Shown here piece after piece: positions 7,910 to 18,500 of a stretch of DNA of 64,000 bases (positions are counted from its first letter, which is position 1; each line of letters opens with the position of its first letter). Source of the stretch: JAJPHT01 sp035526585. GTDB lineage: Archaea > Thermoplasmatota > SW-10-69-26 > JACQPN01 > JAJPHT01. The stretch lies in NCBI GenBank assembly GCA_035526585.1, contig DATLCC010000102.1, positions 1 to 64,000 of the forward strand, read 5' to 3'. The translations under genes were made by a program, and so were the position numbers. The notes below the pieces were generated by a model. It was not told where the DNA came from. It saw only the letters and a program-made list of their open reading frames with translations, and did not search any database.

Positions 7910-8341
7910 ATGGAACCCCAGAAGATGGTCAACATCCTCCTCGTCGAGGACGACGAGGTCGACGTGATGAACGTGCGTCGCGCGTTCAAGAAGAACAACG
8001 TGATGAACCCGCTCTTCGTGGCCTCGAACGGCCTCGAAGCGTTGGAGCTCCTGCGCTCGAACGGCAAGCCCGCGCAGGTCCCCAAGGACCGGCGGCTCGT
8101 CCTCCTCGACCTCAACATGCCCAAGATGGGCGGGATCGAGTTCCTGCGCGAGCTGCGCGGCGACTCGGACCTGCGCTCGACCCCCGTCGTCGTGCTCACC
8201 ACGTCGAACGAGGAGCGGGACCGCATCGAGGCGTACGACCTGAACGTCGCCGGCTACATCCTGAAGCCCGTCACGCTCACGAGCTTCATGGAGACGATGG
8301 CCACGCTCAATCGGTATTGGATGCTCAGCGAATTCCCATGA
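7910..8341 (+). CDS. Single-domain response regulator, Rcp1-like
   Basis: 143 aa: one receiver domain with acidic pocket VEDDEVD, phospho-acceptor Asp67 in LLDLNMPKMGG, Thr in VVVLTTSNE and Lys in YILKPVT. The lengthened segment before the Asp (LRSNGKPAQVPKDRRL) is typical of the regulators paired with phytochrome-type kinases. There is no output domain, so it probably relays phosphate or acts through protein contact. It starts 9 nt after the multi-PAS kinase, and its stop overlaps the next start (ATGA at 8338-8341), showing translational coupling. Confidence 0.93.
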   Translation: MEPQKMVNILLVEDDEVDVMNVRRAFKKNNVMNPLFVASNGLEALELLRSNGKPAQVPKDRRLVLLDLNMPKMGGIEFLRELRGDSDLRSTPVVVLTTSNEERDRIEAYDLNVAGYILKPVTLTSFMETMATLNRYWMLSEFP

Positions 8342-10506
8342 CCAAGCTCCGGGTGCTCGTCGTCGACGATGACCTCGTCGATCGACTGTCGGTCCGCCGC
8401 GCGCTGCGCACGGCGGGGTTCGAGGCCGAGGTGGATGACGCCGAGTGCCGCGTCGACGCGCTCGCGAAGCTGAGCTCCGGCGAGTACGACTGCACCTTCC
8501 TCGACTTCCTGCTGCCCGATGGCAACGGCCTCGACGTGATCCGTGAGGCGCGCGAGGCCGGCGTGCGCTCGCCCATCATCGTCCTCACGGGCCAGGGGGA
8601 CGAGCGCACCGCGGTGGAGCTCATGAAGGCGGGCGCCGCGGATTACCTGCCGAAGTCGGAGGTCTCGCCCGAGCGCCTGACCCACGCGCTCCACAACGCG
8701 ATCCGCCTCTACCACGCCGAGCGCTCGGCGCACGCGGCGGAGCGCGAGCGCTCGCGCGCGTTGAAGCTCGAGCGCCACGCGCGCGAGGAGGCCGTGGCCG
8801 CGCAGCGGCGCCTCGCGTTCCTCGCCGAGGCGAGCGCGATCGTCTCCGCGTCGCTCGATTACCAGGAGACGCTGGAGAACGTCGCCCGCATCTGCGTGCC
8901 GGAGCTCGCCGAATGGTGCCTGCTCGACCTCGTCGAGGCGGGCGGGGGCCACGAGCGCGTCGCGGTCGCGCACGCAGACACGGCGCACGCGCCCATCGCG
9001 GCGAGGCTGCGCCGGCGGTACGAGGCGCGGCTGGACGCGACGTACGGCGTGACGCGCGTCATCGCGACGGGGCGCTCGGAGATCATGCGCGAGGTGCCCG
9101 ACTGGGTCCTCGTGGAGCTCGCGAACGACGGGGACCACCTGGACGCCTTGCGCGAGATCGGGGCGAAGAGCGTGATGACGGTCCCGCTCGTCGCGCGCGG
9201 GCGGACGCTGGGCGCGATGAGCTTCCTCTCGAAGGCGCCTGCGCGCTACGGGCTCGACGACCTCACCTTCGCCGAGGAGATCGCGCGCCGCGCGGCGCTC
9301 GCCGTCGACAACGCGCGCCTCTACGACGAGGTGCGACGCGCGGAATCGCGCCTGCGCCAGCAGCTCGATCTCACGACGGCGATCACGGGCAGCCTCGCGG
9401 AGGGCGTGCTCGCGGTGGACCGCGACGGGCGTTTCACGTTCGCGAACGCGGCCGCCGAGAGCATCCTCGGCCTTCGCGGCGGCGCGCTCCTGGGGCGCGA
9501 GGTCGACCGCGTGCTCGCGCCCGGGCGACGCAACGCCATCATGGACGCCATCTTCGCCGGAGGCGTCCTCCACGCCGAGGACGATGCGTTCGTGCGCGAG
9601 GACGGCCGCCTCGTGCCCGTCTCGTTCGCGGCGTCGCCGCTCTTCGCGGAGGACAAGGTGTGCGGCGCGGTGCTCGCGTTCCACGACATCACCGAGCGCA
9701 AGCGCGCGCAGGCCGAGATCGAGGCGTCGCGCCGCCAGCTCGTGCAGACGGAGAAGCTCTCGGCGCTGGGCACGTTGATCTCGGGCGTCGCGCACGAGCT
9801 GCGCACGCCGCTCACGTATCTGACGAACAACATGTTCCTTCTCCAGGCGCGACTCGACGCCGCCGCGAAAGCGGACCCGAGCCTCGCGCCGCTCGTGGCC
9901 GACGCGCGGCGCTTCTCGGCCTCGGCGCTCGAAGGCGCGGATCGCATCAACGCGCTCGTGCGCGACCTGCGCCCCTTCGCGAAGACCGACACGGGACGGC
10001 GCGTCGAGGCGGGCCTGCACGAGGTCGTGGAGGGCGCCGTCGACCTCTTCCGAGCGACGCAGCGCGGGCGCGTCGAGGTCGTGGCGGACCTCGCGCCGAC
10101 GCGCCCGATCCCCCTGGATCGGGGCCAGGTGCAGCGCGTCGTCCTGAACCTCCTCCTCAACGGATCGGAGGCGATGCCCAAGGGCGGCCGCGTGCGCGTC
10201 GCGACGCGCGACGCCGCGGACGGAGCCGAGGTCGAGGTCGAGGACGAGGGGATCGGCATGACGCCCGAGGTCGAGGAGCGCATGTTCGACCCGTTCTTCA
10301 CGACGAAGCCCGAGGGGACCGGCTTGGGCCTCGCCATCACCCGCCGGATCGTGGAGGCGCACGGGGGCACGCTGCGCTATAGCACCGCGCCGGGCCGCGG
10401 CACGATCTTCATCGTCAGGCTGCCCGCCGGGCAACCGGGCGCGGGCATCCCCGTCCTCGCCGACGCTCCGCGCGCGATGAGCACCCATCCGGGAACCACC
10501 TCCTGA
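8338..10506 (+). CDS. Hybrid sensor: REC-GAF-PAS-HisKA-HATPase kinase
   Basis: 722 aa. N-terminal receiver (VVDDDLVD; Asp56 in TFLDFLLPDGNG; Lys in DYLPKSE), a coiled linker (residues about 125-165), GAF (about 170-325), PAS (about 340-445, ending FHDITERKRAQ), HisKA with SGVAHELRTPLTYL (His near 485) and HATPase with NLLLNGSEAM, EDEGIGM and GTGLGLAITRRIV. An N-terminal receiver feeding a C-terminal kinase fits a phosphorelay in which the upstream kinase controls this one. ATGA overlap with the preceding regulator. No membrane segment. The spacer 10507-10690 holds no convincing gene. Confidence 0.93.
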   Translation: MTKLRVLVVDDDLVDRLSVRRALRTAGFEAEVDDAECRVDALAKLSSGEYDCTFLDFLLPDGNGLDVIREAREAGVRSPIIVLTGQGDERTAVELMKAGAADYLPKSEVSPERLTHALHNAIRLYHAERSAHAAERERSRALKLERHAREEAVAAQRRLAFLAEASAIVSASLDYQETLENVARICVPELAEWCLLDLVEAGGGHERVAVAHADTAHAPIAARLRRRYEARLDATYGVTRVIATGRSEIMREVPDWVLVELANDGDHLDALREIGAKSVMTVPLVARGRTLGAMSFLSKAPARYGLDDLTFAEEIARRAALAVDNARLYDEVRRAESRLRQQLDLTTAITGSLAEGVLAVDRDGRFTFANAAAESILGLRGGALLGREVDRVLAPGRRNAIMDAIFAGGVLHAEDDAFVREDGRLVPVSFAASPLFAEDKVCGAVLAFHDITERKRAQAEIEASRRQLVQTEKLSALGTLISGVAHELRTPLTYLTNNMFLLQARLDAAAKADPSLAPLVADARRFSASALEGADRINALVRDLRPFAKTDTGRRVEAGLHEVVEGAVDLFRATQRGRVEVVADLAPTRPIPLDRGQVQRVVLNLLLNGSEAMPKGGRVRVATRDAADGAEVEVEDEGIGMTPEVEERMFDPFFTTKPEGTGLGLAITRRIVEAHGGTLRYSTAPGRGTIFIVRLPAGQPGAGIPVLADAPRAMSTHPGTTS

Positions 10507-10690
10507 GGTGGTCCGATGGACTTCTTGCCGGCGCAGCCCAAGTGGCGCCTCCGATGGCATCGCTTCGCGCGGGACTTCTCCTGTCTCCCCTCTGCTTCAC
10601 CTGCGGGCGCCCGGGCGAAGCGTGCGCCTGCGGCTTCGGCCACGGCCGCCGCGGGCACACCGAAGGCGCGCTGAGCTGAAGGCGCCTCAG

Positions 10691-11713
10691 CTACGTGGCG
10701 CGCGCCGGCGCCCGCTTCGTCCCTTCCTTCTCCGGCTCTCCCTGCTCCTGCGCGACGGCCTCGCGTAGCGGGCGCGCGTCGCGCGACTCGCGCACACGGG
10801 AGCCGTACCGGTTCGCGTACACCTGCGTGAGCTCCGCGCCAAAGAACAGGATCATGCCCGAGTAGTAGACCCACACGAGGATGACGAGCATCGCGCCCGC
10901 GGCGCCGTAGCGCGACGAGAGCGGGCCCGCGCCCAGGTAGTACCCGATCGCGATCTGGCCCACGACGAAGAGGAGCGCCGTGACGAAGCCGCCGACGAAC
11001 ACGTCGCGCCATGCGACGCGCGCGTCGGGCAGGAGCTTGAACGTCGCGGCGAAGACGATCGTGACGACCGCGAGGGACACGAGGACGTTCGCGACGAGCA
11101 GGAGCGCCCCCGCTCCGGGGAACGCGGCGACCAGGTAGTCTCCCATCGCGGCGAGGCCCGCGCTCATGAGGAGCGACACGAGGAGCAGGAAGCCCGTGCC
11201 CATGACGCCCACGAAGCTCAGGAAGTTCTTGCGCAGGGCGACGTGCACCTTCGCCCGGAACCCCACGGGCTTCTTGGCCTCGACCTCCCAGATGCGGTTG
11301 AGCGCCTCCTTCATCTGCGCGAACACCGCGCCCGCGGAGAGGAGAAGGAGCGCGCCGCCCATGATCGTGCCGACGATGCCGACGCGCTCGCGGTCGGCGC
11401 CCGCGAGGAGCGCCGCGATCCCTTCGCTGCCCGTGGCGCCGAGCATCTTCGTGAGCTGCCCCATGACGGCGCCGCGCGCGGCCTCCGCGCCGAAGGCGAG
11501 CGCCGCGACGCCGATCGCGAGCACGAGGAGCGGCCCGAGCGCGAAGAGCGTGTAGTACGCGAGCGCGGCCGCCTGCTTGGGGCACTTGTCCTCGAAGAAC
11601 TCGCGCGTCGCTGCGCGCAGCAGGTCGAACGAGGCGCGCGGGCCTCCGCGGAAGCGCTCGCGTCGCGCGTCGTCGCGCGCGCGGGGCTCGTGCGAGGCCT
11701 TCTCCTTGGGCAT
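10691..11713 (-). CDS. YihY/virulence factor BrkB-family membrane protein
   Basis: 340 aa with about six membrane segments. The family start is DLLRAATREFFEDKCPKQAAALAYYTLFALGPLLVLA, then LNRIWEV, ALRKNFLSFVGVMGTGFLLLVSLL and the conserved end ILVWVYYSGMILFFGAELTQVYANRYG. The family (formerly mis-called RNase BN) has no settled function; transport or membrane organisation has been suggested. The cytoplasmic N-terminus (residues 1-25) is charged and the C-terminus acidic. ATG 11713 is chosen because the long upstream extension runs through a tRNA. Unlinked to its neighbours, convergent with the kinase operon. Confidence 0.9.
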   Translation of the reverse strand: MPKEKASHEPRARDDARRERFRGGPRASFDLLRAATREFFEDKCPKQAAALAYYTLFALGPLLVLAIGVAALAFGAEAARGAVMGQLTKMLGATGSEGIAALLAGADRERVGIVGTIMGGALLLLSAGAVFAQMKEALNRIWEVEAKKPVGFRAKVHVALRKNFLSFVGVMGTGFLLLVSLLMSAGLAAMGDYLVAAFPGAGALLLVANVLVSLAVVTIVFAATFKLLPDARVAWRDVFVGGFVTALLFVVGQIAIGYYLGAGPLSSRYGAAGAMLVILVWVYYSGMILFFGAELTQVYANRYGSRVRESRDARPLREAVAQEQGEPEKEGTKRAPARAT

Positions 11714-11876
11714 CCCTCGAAGGGTCGCGATGCGAAGTATGTCGGCGTTCTGGCCGGTCCGTCGCAGACGTGGATGACGCGCGACGGATGACGCGCGAGC
11801 GGTCGCCGAATCATTAAATAGGGCGACCCGGATAGGCGGCCACCCCAGCCGGAAAACCCCGGCCGATTCTCCCTGC

Positions 11877-11949
11877 GGGTCCGTGGGGTAGCTTGGTATC
11901 CTTGGTGCTTGGGGTGCACTTGACTTCGGTTCAAATCCGAACGGACCCA
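11877..11949 (+). tRNA. tRNA-Pro(GGG)
   Basis: Acceptor GGGTCCG (11877-11883) pairs with CGGACCC (11942-11948), discriminator A. The anticodon stem GGTGC/GCACT encloses TTGGGGT, so the anticodon is GGG. T-arm TTCGG-TTCAAAT-CCGAA; D-arm GGGGTAGCTTGG as in the other tRNA-Pro. No intron and no CCA. TTAAATAGG lies about 58 nt upstream. Confidence 0.93.
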
Positions 11950-11954
11950 TGTTC

Positions 11955-12019
11955 TGCGACAGCCGGCAGGCTGTCGCGCACCATGGAGCGAGGCCGCATC
12001 GCGGCCGAACGTGTCCTTT
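11955..12019 (+). terminator. Two hairpins and T-tract after tRNA-Pro(GGG)
   Basis: GCGACAGCC-GGCA-GGCTGTCGC (11955-11976, perfect 9 bp) is followed by GGCCGC-ATC-GCGGCC and then CCTTTTGATATC. The same CTTTTGATATC follows a hairpin behind the superoxide dismutase gene (24267-24298), so this is probably a local terminator style. Confidence 0.45.
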
Positions 12020-12058
12020 TGATATCGACTTCAGCACCAGAAGCGTCAACCCTTCACC

Positions 12059-12313
12059 ATGCGTAGAACAGTCCAGATGCCTGCCAGCTCCGACGACGCG
12101 GCCGCCGCCCGGCACGCCCGCATCGACCGCCTGTCGCCGCTTGCCCGCGAGGAGCTCGCCCTCATCATCGGCGAGGCCGCGCTGGAGAGCTGGCTCTGCG
12201 GCGAGGCCTGGCCGCCGCTCCTCGAGCGCTGCGTCGACGCCATCGAGGAGGAGCAGGACCAGGGGCCTGTCGCCATCCGGATCGTGGTCGACGGCTCCCC
12301 GGGCCCTTCTTAA
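12059..12313 (+). CDS. Small acidic hypothetical protein (84 aa)
   Basis: Family not recognised. After a short polar leader the sequence ARIDRLSPLAREELALIIGE, then WLCGEAWPPLLERCVDAIEE, suggests two or three amphipathic helices, ending in a strand (GPVAIRIVVDG). It is acidic, with no signal or membrane segment; two Cys are about 14 residues apart. Third positions are G/C-rich. The start could be ATG 12059 or ATG 12077. It may be an independent small regulator-like protein, but nothing in the context proves a role. Confidence 0.55.
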   Translation: MRRTVQMPASSDDAAAARHARIDRLSPLAREELALIIGEAALESWLCGEAWPPLLERCVDAIEEEQDQGPVAIRIVVDGSPGPS

Positions 12314-12377
12314 GGCGTCGTTGAACGCTGGCACCACAAGACCCAAGTCTCCCTTGCCTTGACGCCTGCTGAACAGC

Positions 12378-13610
<1,233 letters not shown>

Positions 13611-13659
13611 GCAGCCGGCTAGCCGCCACGACCAAGCGAGAGGAGATGCTTCTCTCCGT

Positions 13660-14223
13660 GTGCCTGCCTCGGCCCTGCTCCTTACCCTGCGCACCGACGC
13701 TCGCCGCCGCCCGGCTCGCCTCCTCGTGGTCTGGGCGCCGCCGACCGAGGAGCCCGGGCGCCCGCGGCAGATGGGAGGCGCGGGCGGCGGCGCGCCCCCG
13801 TCGGACGTGTGCATCCTGATCGTGGACGACGATCCCCTCATGACCGAGTTCCTTCCGCGCAAGCTCGCGCGCGCGATGGCGGACGGCGTGCGCATCGTGA
13901 CCGCGGCCACGGCCCGCGAGGCGAGCGACATCCTCGCGCGCGAAAGGCCCGCGATCGTGCTCAGCGACTTCAACCTCCGCGAGGGGCGCACCGGGCTCGA
14001 CGTGCTCGCGGAGGCCGCGCGCGAAGCGCCCGACGCGACCCGCATCCTCTTCAGCGGCCACACCCAGCGCGAGATCGGCATCCCGCTGCGCGAAGCCGAC
14101 ATCCACGGCTACATCGAGAAGCCGATGCGGATCGACGAGCTCGTGACGACGCTCCTCCACACGATCAAGGATGCGACGGGCATGGACCTCGCGCGAAAGG
14201 GAGCGGGCGATGGCAAGGCTTGA
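13660..14223 (+). CDS. Response regulator, receiver domain only
   Basis: Receiver domain with VDDDPLM pocket, phospho-Asp in IVLSDFNLREGRTGLDVL, Ser in ILFSGHT and Lys in YIEKPM. There is no DNA-binding output. The first 45 residues (from GTG 13660) are Pro/Arg-rich, so ATG 13771 may be the true start (150 aa). It closely resembles the regulator at 48128 (DFxLxxxxTGLDxLxE and SGH motifs). Its last 14 nt overlap the start of the membrane kinase at 14210, giving a coupled two-gene unit. Confidence 0.85.
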   Translation: MPASALLLTLRTDARRRPARLLVVWAPPTEEPGRPRQMGGAGGGAPPSDVCILIVDDDPLMTEFLPRKLARAMADGVRIVTAATAREASDILARERPAIVLSDFNLREGRTGLDVLAEAAREAPDATRILFSGHTQREIGIPLREADIHGYIEKPMRIDELVTTLLHTIKDATGMDLARKGAGDGKA

Positions 14224-15340
14224 GGAGGCCCCTTCCCGGCTCGCGCGCTTCGCGGGCCCGCTCCTCACGCTCATCGTCATCGCCGTCACGGAGATCTTCA
14301 CGCACGCGATCCCCCTGGGCGAGCTCCCCTCCGCCGGGCTGTTCCTCCTCGCCTACGTGCCGATCGCCTACAGCGCGCTCCAGGGCGGCCTTCCGCTGGG
14401 CCTCCTTTCCACCGCGCTCCTCACCCTCTACACGTTCCGCTACGTGGCGCAGCCTGGCGAGATCGTCGAGCTGCGCCCCATCGTGTGGCCCAGCCTCGCG
14501 ATCGTCTCCGGCCTCGGCGTCGCGATGACGTGGCCCATGAGCCGGATCAAGAGGCGCGAGGATCGTCTGCGCGAGGCGCTCGAGTCGCGCGCGCAGGACC
14601 TCCAGGCGCGCAACGCCGATCTCACGAGCGCGAACGAAGCGCTCGAGGCGTTCGGATACGTCGTGAGCCACGACCTCAAGGAGCCCGTGCGCGCGCTGGA
14701 GAACTACCTCGACGCCGCGCGACAGGAATGGCCCAGCGACGAGAGCCGCGGCTTCGTCGAGCAGGCGTACCGCGCGAACGAGCGGCTCGCGCGGCTGCTG
14801 CACGGCCTCCTCGACTACAGCCGCCTCTCGAGCGGTGCCACGACGACGCGCGCGGTGGACATCGAGGCCGTGCTCACGAGCGACGCATGTCGCGCGCAGT
14901 ACGAGAAGCTCCTCCACGAGACGGACGCCCAGCTGCGCATCGAGCCCGGGCTCCCGCGCGTCCAGGGGGACGACGCGATGCTCGCCCAGCTGTTCGGCAA
15001 CGTCCTCCTGAACGCGCTTCGCCACCACGGCCGCGCCGGCGCGCGCGTCGTCGTGGGCTCCGCCGAGGCGGCCGACGGCTTCGCGCACGTCACGGTCTGC
15101 GACGACGGCCCCGGCTTCCCCCCCGACGTCCTCGCGCGCTTCGGCGAGCTACGCGGCAACAGGCCCGCCACGATCAAGAGCGGCTTCGGCCTCGTCATCG
15201 CGCACCGCGCCGCCCAACGCCTGGGAGGCCGGATGTGGATCGAGAACCCGCCTGGCGGCGGCGCCCGCGTGCACGTCGAGCTTCCGGCCGCGCCCGGCGG
15301 GGCCGCCGCGACGGCGGCGCACCTCAGCCACACCGCGTGA
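14210..15340 (+). CDS. Membrane sensor histidine kinase
   Basis: 376 aa. Three or four N-terminal membrane segments (residues about 15-105, LLTLIVIAVTEIFTHAIPLG onward) as in DUF4118-like sensors, then a coiled linker and HisKA with FGYVVSHDLKEPVRAL (His about 153). HATPase has NVLLNALRHHG (N box), VCDDGPGFPPDVLARFGEL (G1) and KSGFGLVIAHRAAQRLGG (G2). There is no PAS, so the membrane part is probably the sensor. It overlaps the receiver gene upstream by 14 nt, which is presumably its partner. Confidence 0.92.
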   Translation: MARLEEAPSRLARFAGPLLTLIVIAVTEIFTHAIPLGELPSAGLFLLAYVPIAYSALQGGLPLGLLSTALLTLYTFRYVAQPGEIVELRPIVWPSLAIVSGLGVAMTWPMSRIKRREDRLREALESRAQDLQARNADLTSANEALEAFGYVVSHDLKEPVRALENYLDAARQEWPSDESRGFVEQAYRANERLARLLHGLLDYSRLSSGATTTRAVDIEAVLTSDACRAQYEKLLHETDAQLRIEPGLPRVQGDDAMLAQLFGNVLLNALRHHGRAGARVVVGSAEAADGFAHVTVCDDGPGFPPDVLARFGELRGNRPATIKSGFGLVIAHRAAQRLGGRMWIENPPGGGARVHVELPAAPGGAAATAAHLSHTA

Positions 15341-15350
15341 ACGCCTGCGC

Positions 15351-15476
15351 TCAGGCCGAGGGCTCGTCGGGCTCCACGTCGCCCACGTCCTCCGTGTCGA
15401 GCCCCTTCATCCCGTCGGGGATGTTCTCGCCGATCTCCTTCTCGGCCTTCCGCATCTTCTCGGCGCTCTCCGGCAT
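15351..15476 (-). CDS. Very small acidic protein (41 aa)
   Basis: Starts MPESAEKMRKAEKEIGENIP and ends VGDVEPDEPSA: a charged helix followed by an acidic tail, no Cys, no membrane segment. Family not recognised. Codons are G/C-ending. It is convergent with the kinase gene (11 nt between stops) and divergent from the helicase. A short upstream extension to 15545 looks non-coding. Confidence 0.5.
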   Translation of the reverse strand: MPESAEKMRKAEKEIGENIPDGMKGLDTEDVGDVEPDEPSA

Positions 15477-15587
15477 GGTGGTCGCTTCTGCGGAAGCGGG
15501 AGTTGTGGCTTGTCGCTGGATCCTCGCTGAAGAGAGCCCTCGCATGCCGAGTGAGCTTCATGAGGGTCGAGGTCCATTCGAAGAGGA

Positions 15588-18500
15588 TTGGCCCGCGACG
15601 CCGCCAACGCGACCTGGGATTGGGACCGCCTGCGCGCCTACGCGCCAGCGGGCGCCCTCCGGCGCGCCCTGGACCACCTGCTCCTGGGGCAGGTCGAGCT
15701 CGACGCGCCGGGGGCGCACCTCGCCGGCCGGGTCGGAGGGTTCGACGTCGGCGTCTCGCGGGCGGACGGGCGCGGCCTCTGCTCCTGCCTCGTCCCTCAA
15801 CCCTGCGCCCACGGCGTCGCCCTCCTCGCGGCCGCGAGCGGGCTCGCCGCCTCGGCCGCCCCCGGCGCCGTGCGCGACGCGGGGCGACCCGCCTTCCGGC
15901 CCACCGACGCGCCCGTCCCCGTCCCCGCCTTCCCAGAGTCGGCGACCGACTACGAGGTGCCCGCGGACGCGCTCAGCGAGGCGCAACGCACCGCGGTCGA
16001 GGCGACGACGGGCGTCATCCGTCGCTCGGCGACCGCCTACGCGCTCCCGCGCGAGGAGGCGCCCGCGCTCGCCGGCGCGCTGGAGGCGTTGGGCACGTCG
16101 CTCGTCACCTTCGCGCGCCGGCCGTACGTGCGACTGCGGGCGAACCGGCGCGAAGGGCTCGCGCGCCTGCTCAGCAGCGAGACGCCGGGGATGGGCGTGC
16201 GCGGCGTGCTGGAGCGCCACGGATTCCGCCCCGTGAGGAAGCCCAAGTCGCTCATCCACGAATGGGAAGGCCCCGTGGGCGCGCTGCACCTTGCGGCCGA
16301 GGAGATCGCGCGCCTCGGGGGCGCGGTCGTGCTCGCCGAGAGCGCGCCGCCCACCTTCGAGCCCCTCGCGGCCGCTTCGCCGCCGGCGCGCGCTCGGACG
16401 GCCGTGATGCCCGTGATCCTCTCGAAGCGCCGCTTCGAGTGGTGGACGCCCCGCGAAGCGCTCGTCCCGCTCCAGCTCGCGATCCTCCAGCGCCACAGCT
16501 TCGGACAGGACCGCGGCATCCTCCTCAGCAACGAAGCCAGCCGCAACGCCGAGCGCGAGCTTGTCGCCGCCGGCCTTCACGTCCTCCGCGTGGACGACGC
16601 GCTCGCGGTCGTGGCGGAGGCCACGACCGGCGGAGAGGAAGGCGTGACGCTCCTCAGGGTCAAAGCGCGCCCGCTGCCCGGACCCATCGGCGACGCGCTG
16701 CGCCGCCACGGATACACGCTCAAGGGCACATCCAGCGGCGAGACGCAGCTCGAAGGCCCCGCCGCGAACCTCCCTCCGCTCGCGGGCGCTCTCGCCCAGG
16801 CGGGCGCGCACCTCGTCCCCGGCCCCGACGGGTGGCCCGACATCCCGGACACGCCGCCCGCGCCCACTGCGCTCGGACCCGACGACCCGCGCGTGCCGAT
16901 GGCGCGAGCCGGGACCTTGCGCCGCGAGGGGACGCGCCTCGTCGTGGACGCCGAAGGCGTCCTCCCGCGATCCCTCAGGATCGAGCTCTATCGGATGGGC
17001 TATCTTTCCCCGGAGGGCCGGGTGGACGCGCCCGTGAGCGAGGCGGGGCGGCTCGTCTCCATCCTGCGCGACGGGGGCTTCGACATCAAATGGCCAAAGC
17101 CCACCTCGAACGAGTGGCGCCTCACCACCGTGCGCTACCACGAGCGTCCGCGCAAGGAAGGAGGCGGGACGCTGCTGCACCTCAAGGGCCCGATCCCCCT
17201 CGGGCGCCTGGGGGGCGTCGACCCCGCCGCCGAGCACGCAAGGAACGCCGCCCTCATCGTCTCCATGGAAAACGCGCTCCGCGAGAAGCACCCCGACGCG
17301 CGGCAGCTGGCGTTGGGCGTCATGCCCGGCGTCTGGACCGTCGCGGGCGGCGCGGGCGAGTTCCTCCTGGAGGCCGCCACGCGAGGCGCCGCCGTCACGC
17401 CCTCCGGCTCGCTCTCCCCCGCGCCCGCGAGCAAAGGCGTCGTCCTCGTTGACACGGCGTGCCTGCCGCCGCGCCTCATGGAGTTCCGGCGCACCGTCGA
17501 CGAGCACGGCGTCCTGCGGCCCGTCGTCTCGCCCGAGATCGAGTCCGTGATCCGGCGCGTCGTCACCGAAGGGCTCGAGACCGACGAGGAGCGCGGCCAC
17601 TACCTGATCCCCTCGCCGCGCATGACGGAGCTCCTCGAGGCGCTCCGCGAGATGGGCGCGAAGGTGCTCCAGCGGCGCCTCGCGCCGCGCGGGAAGCGAT
17701 ACGCGCGCTGGGAAGCCAAGCTTCCCGAGGACGAGACCGGGGCCCGCCCGAAGCTGCGGCCCCGCTGGCAGGGCGTGCCCTACGACGGCGAGGTCCCGCG
17801 TCTCCGGGACACGACCGAGCTCGACCCGCACCAGCGCGAGGCGATCGCGTTCATCCTGGAGCGCGGCTACTGCGCGCTCCTCGCCGACGAGATGGGCCTC
17901 GGGAAGACGCTCACCTCGATCGCCGCCGCGCAGTTCCTCCCCGGCCGCGTGCTCGTCGTCTGCCCCGCGAGCGCGCGAAGCGTGTGGAAGCAGGAGGTGC
18001 GCGCGTGGACGCAAGAGCAGGTGAAGGTGCTGGACCCGGCGTCTCCGCCTTCCGCCGCAGCGGAAGGTGACGAGAAGTACGTTGTCGTCGCGTATTCGGG
18101 GCTCTCGAAGTTCGGCGATGTGCTATCAAGCATGAAGTGGGACCTCGTCATCCTCGACGAGAGCCACTACGTCAAGTCGCGCACGGCGCAGCGCACGCGC
18201 CTCGTCGAGGAGAAGCTGCGGCGCATCCCGCGGCGGCTCATCCTGTCGGGCACGCCCGTGATGAACGAGCCCAAGGAGGTTCGCACGCAGCTCGCCTTCA
18301 CGCACCCCGACGAGTGGAGCGACACGGCGTGGTTCAACCGGCGCTTCCAGCAACCCTGGCGCCACGGCACGCCCGAGGTGCGCGAGCAGGTGCTGACGCG
18401 GCTTCGCGAATACATGGAGGGCGTGATGCTGCGGCGCGAGAAGCGCCAGGCGCTCCCCGATCTCCCCGAGAAGCACCTGCACGTGCATCGACTCGAGCTC

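Noticed and set aside
5824..8337. Upstream extension of the receiver-kinase frame over the preceding genes
   Set aside because: Low-complexity Arg/Pro translation overlapping two real genes; the receiver starts at ATG 8338 with ATGA coupling.
10516..10674. A 52-codon rightward ORF after the hybrid kinase
   Set aside because: Ala/Arg-rich, no codon-position bias distinct from spacer, no promoter; kept as spacer.
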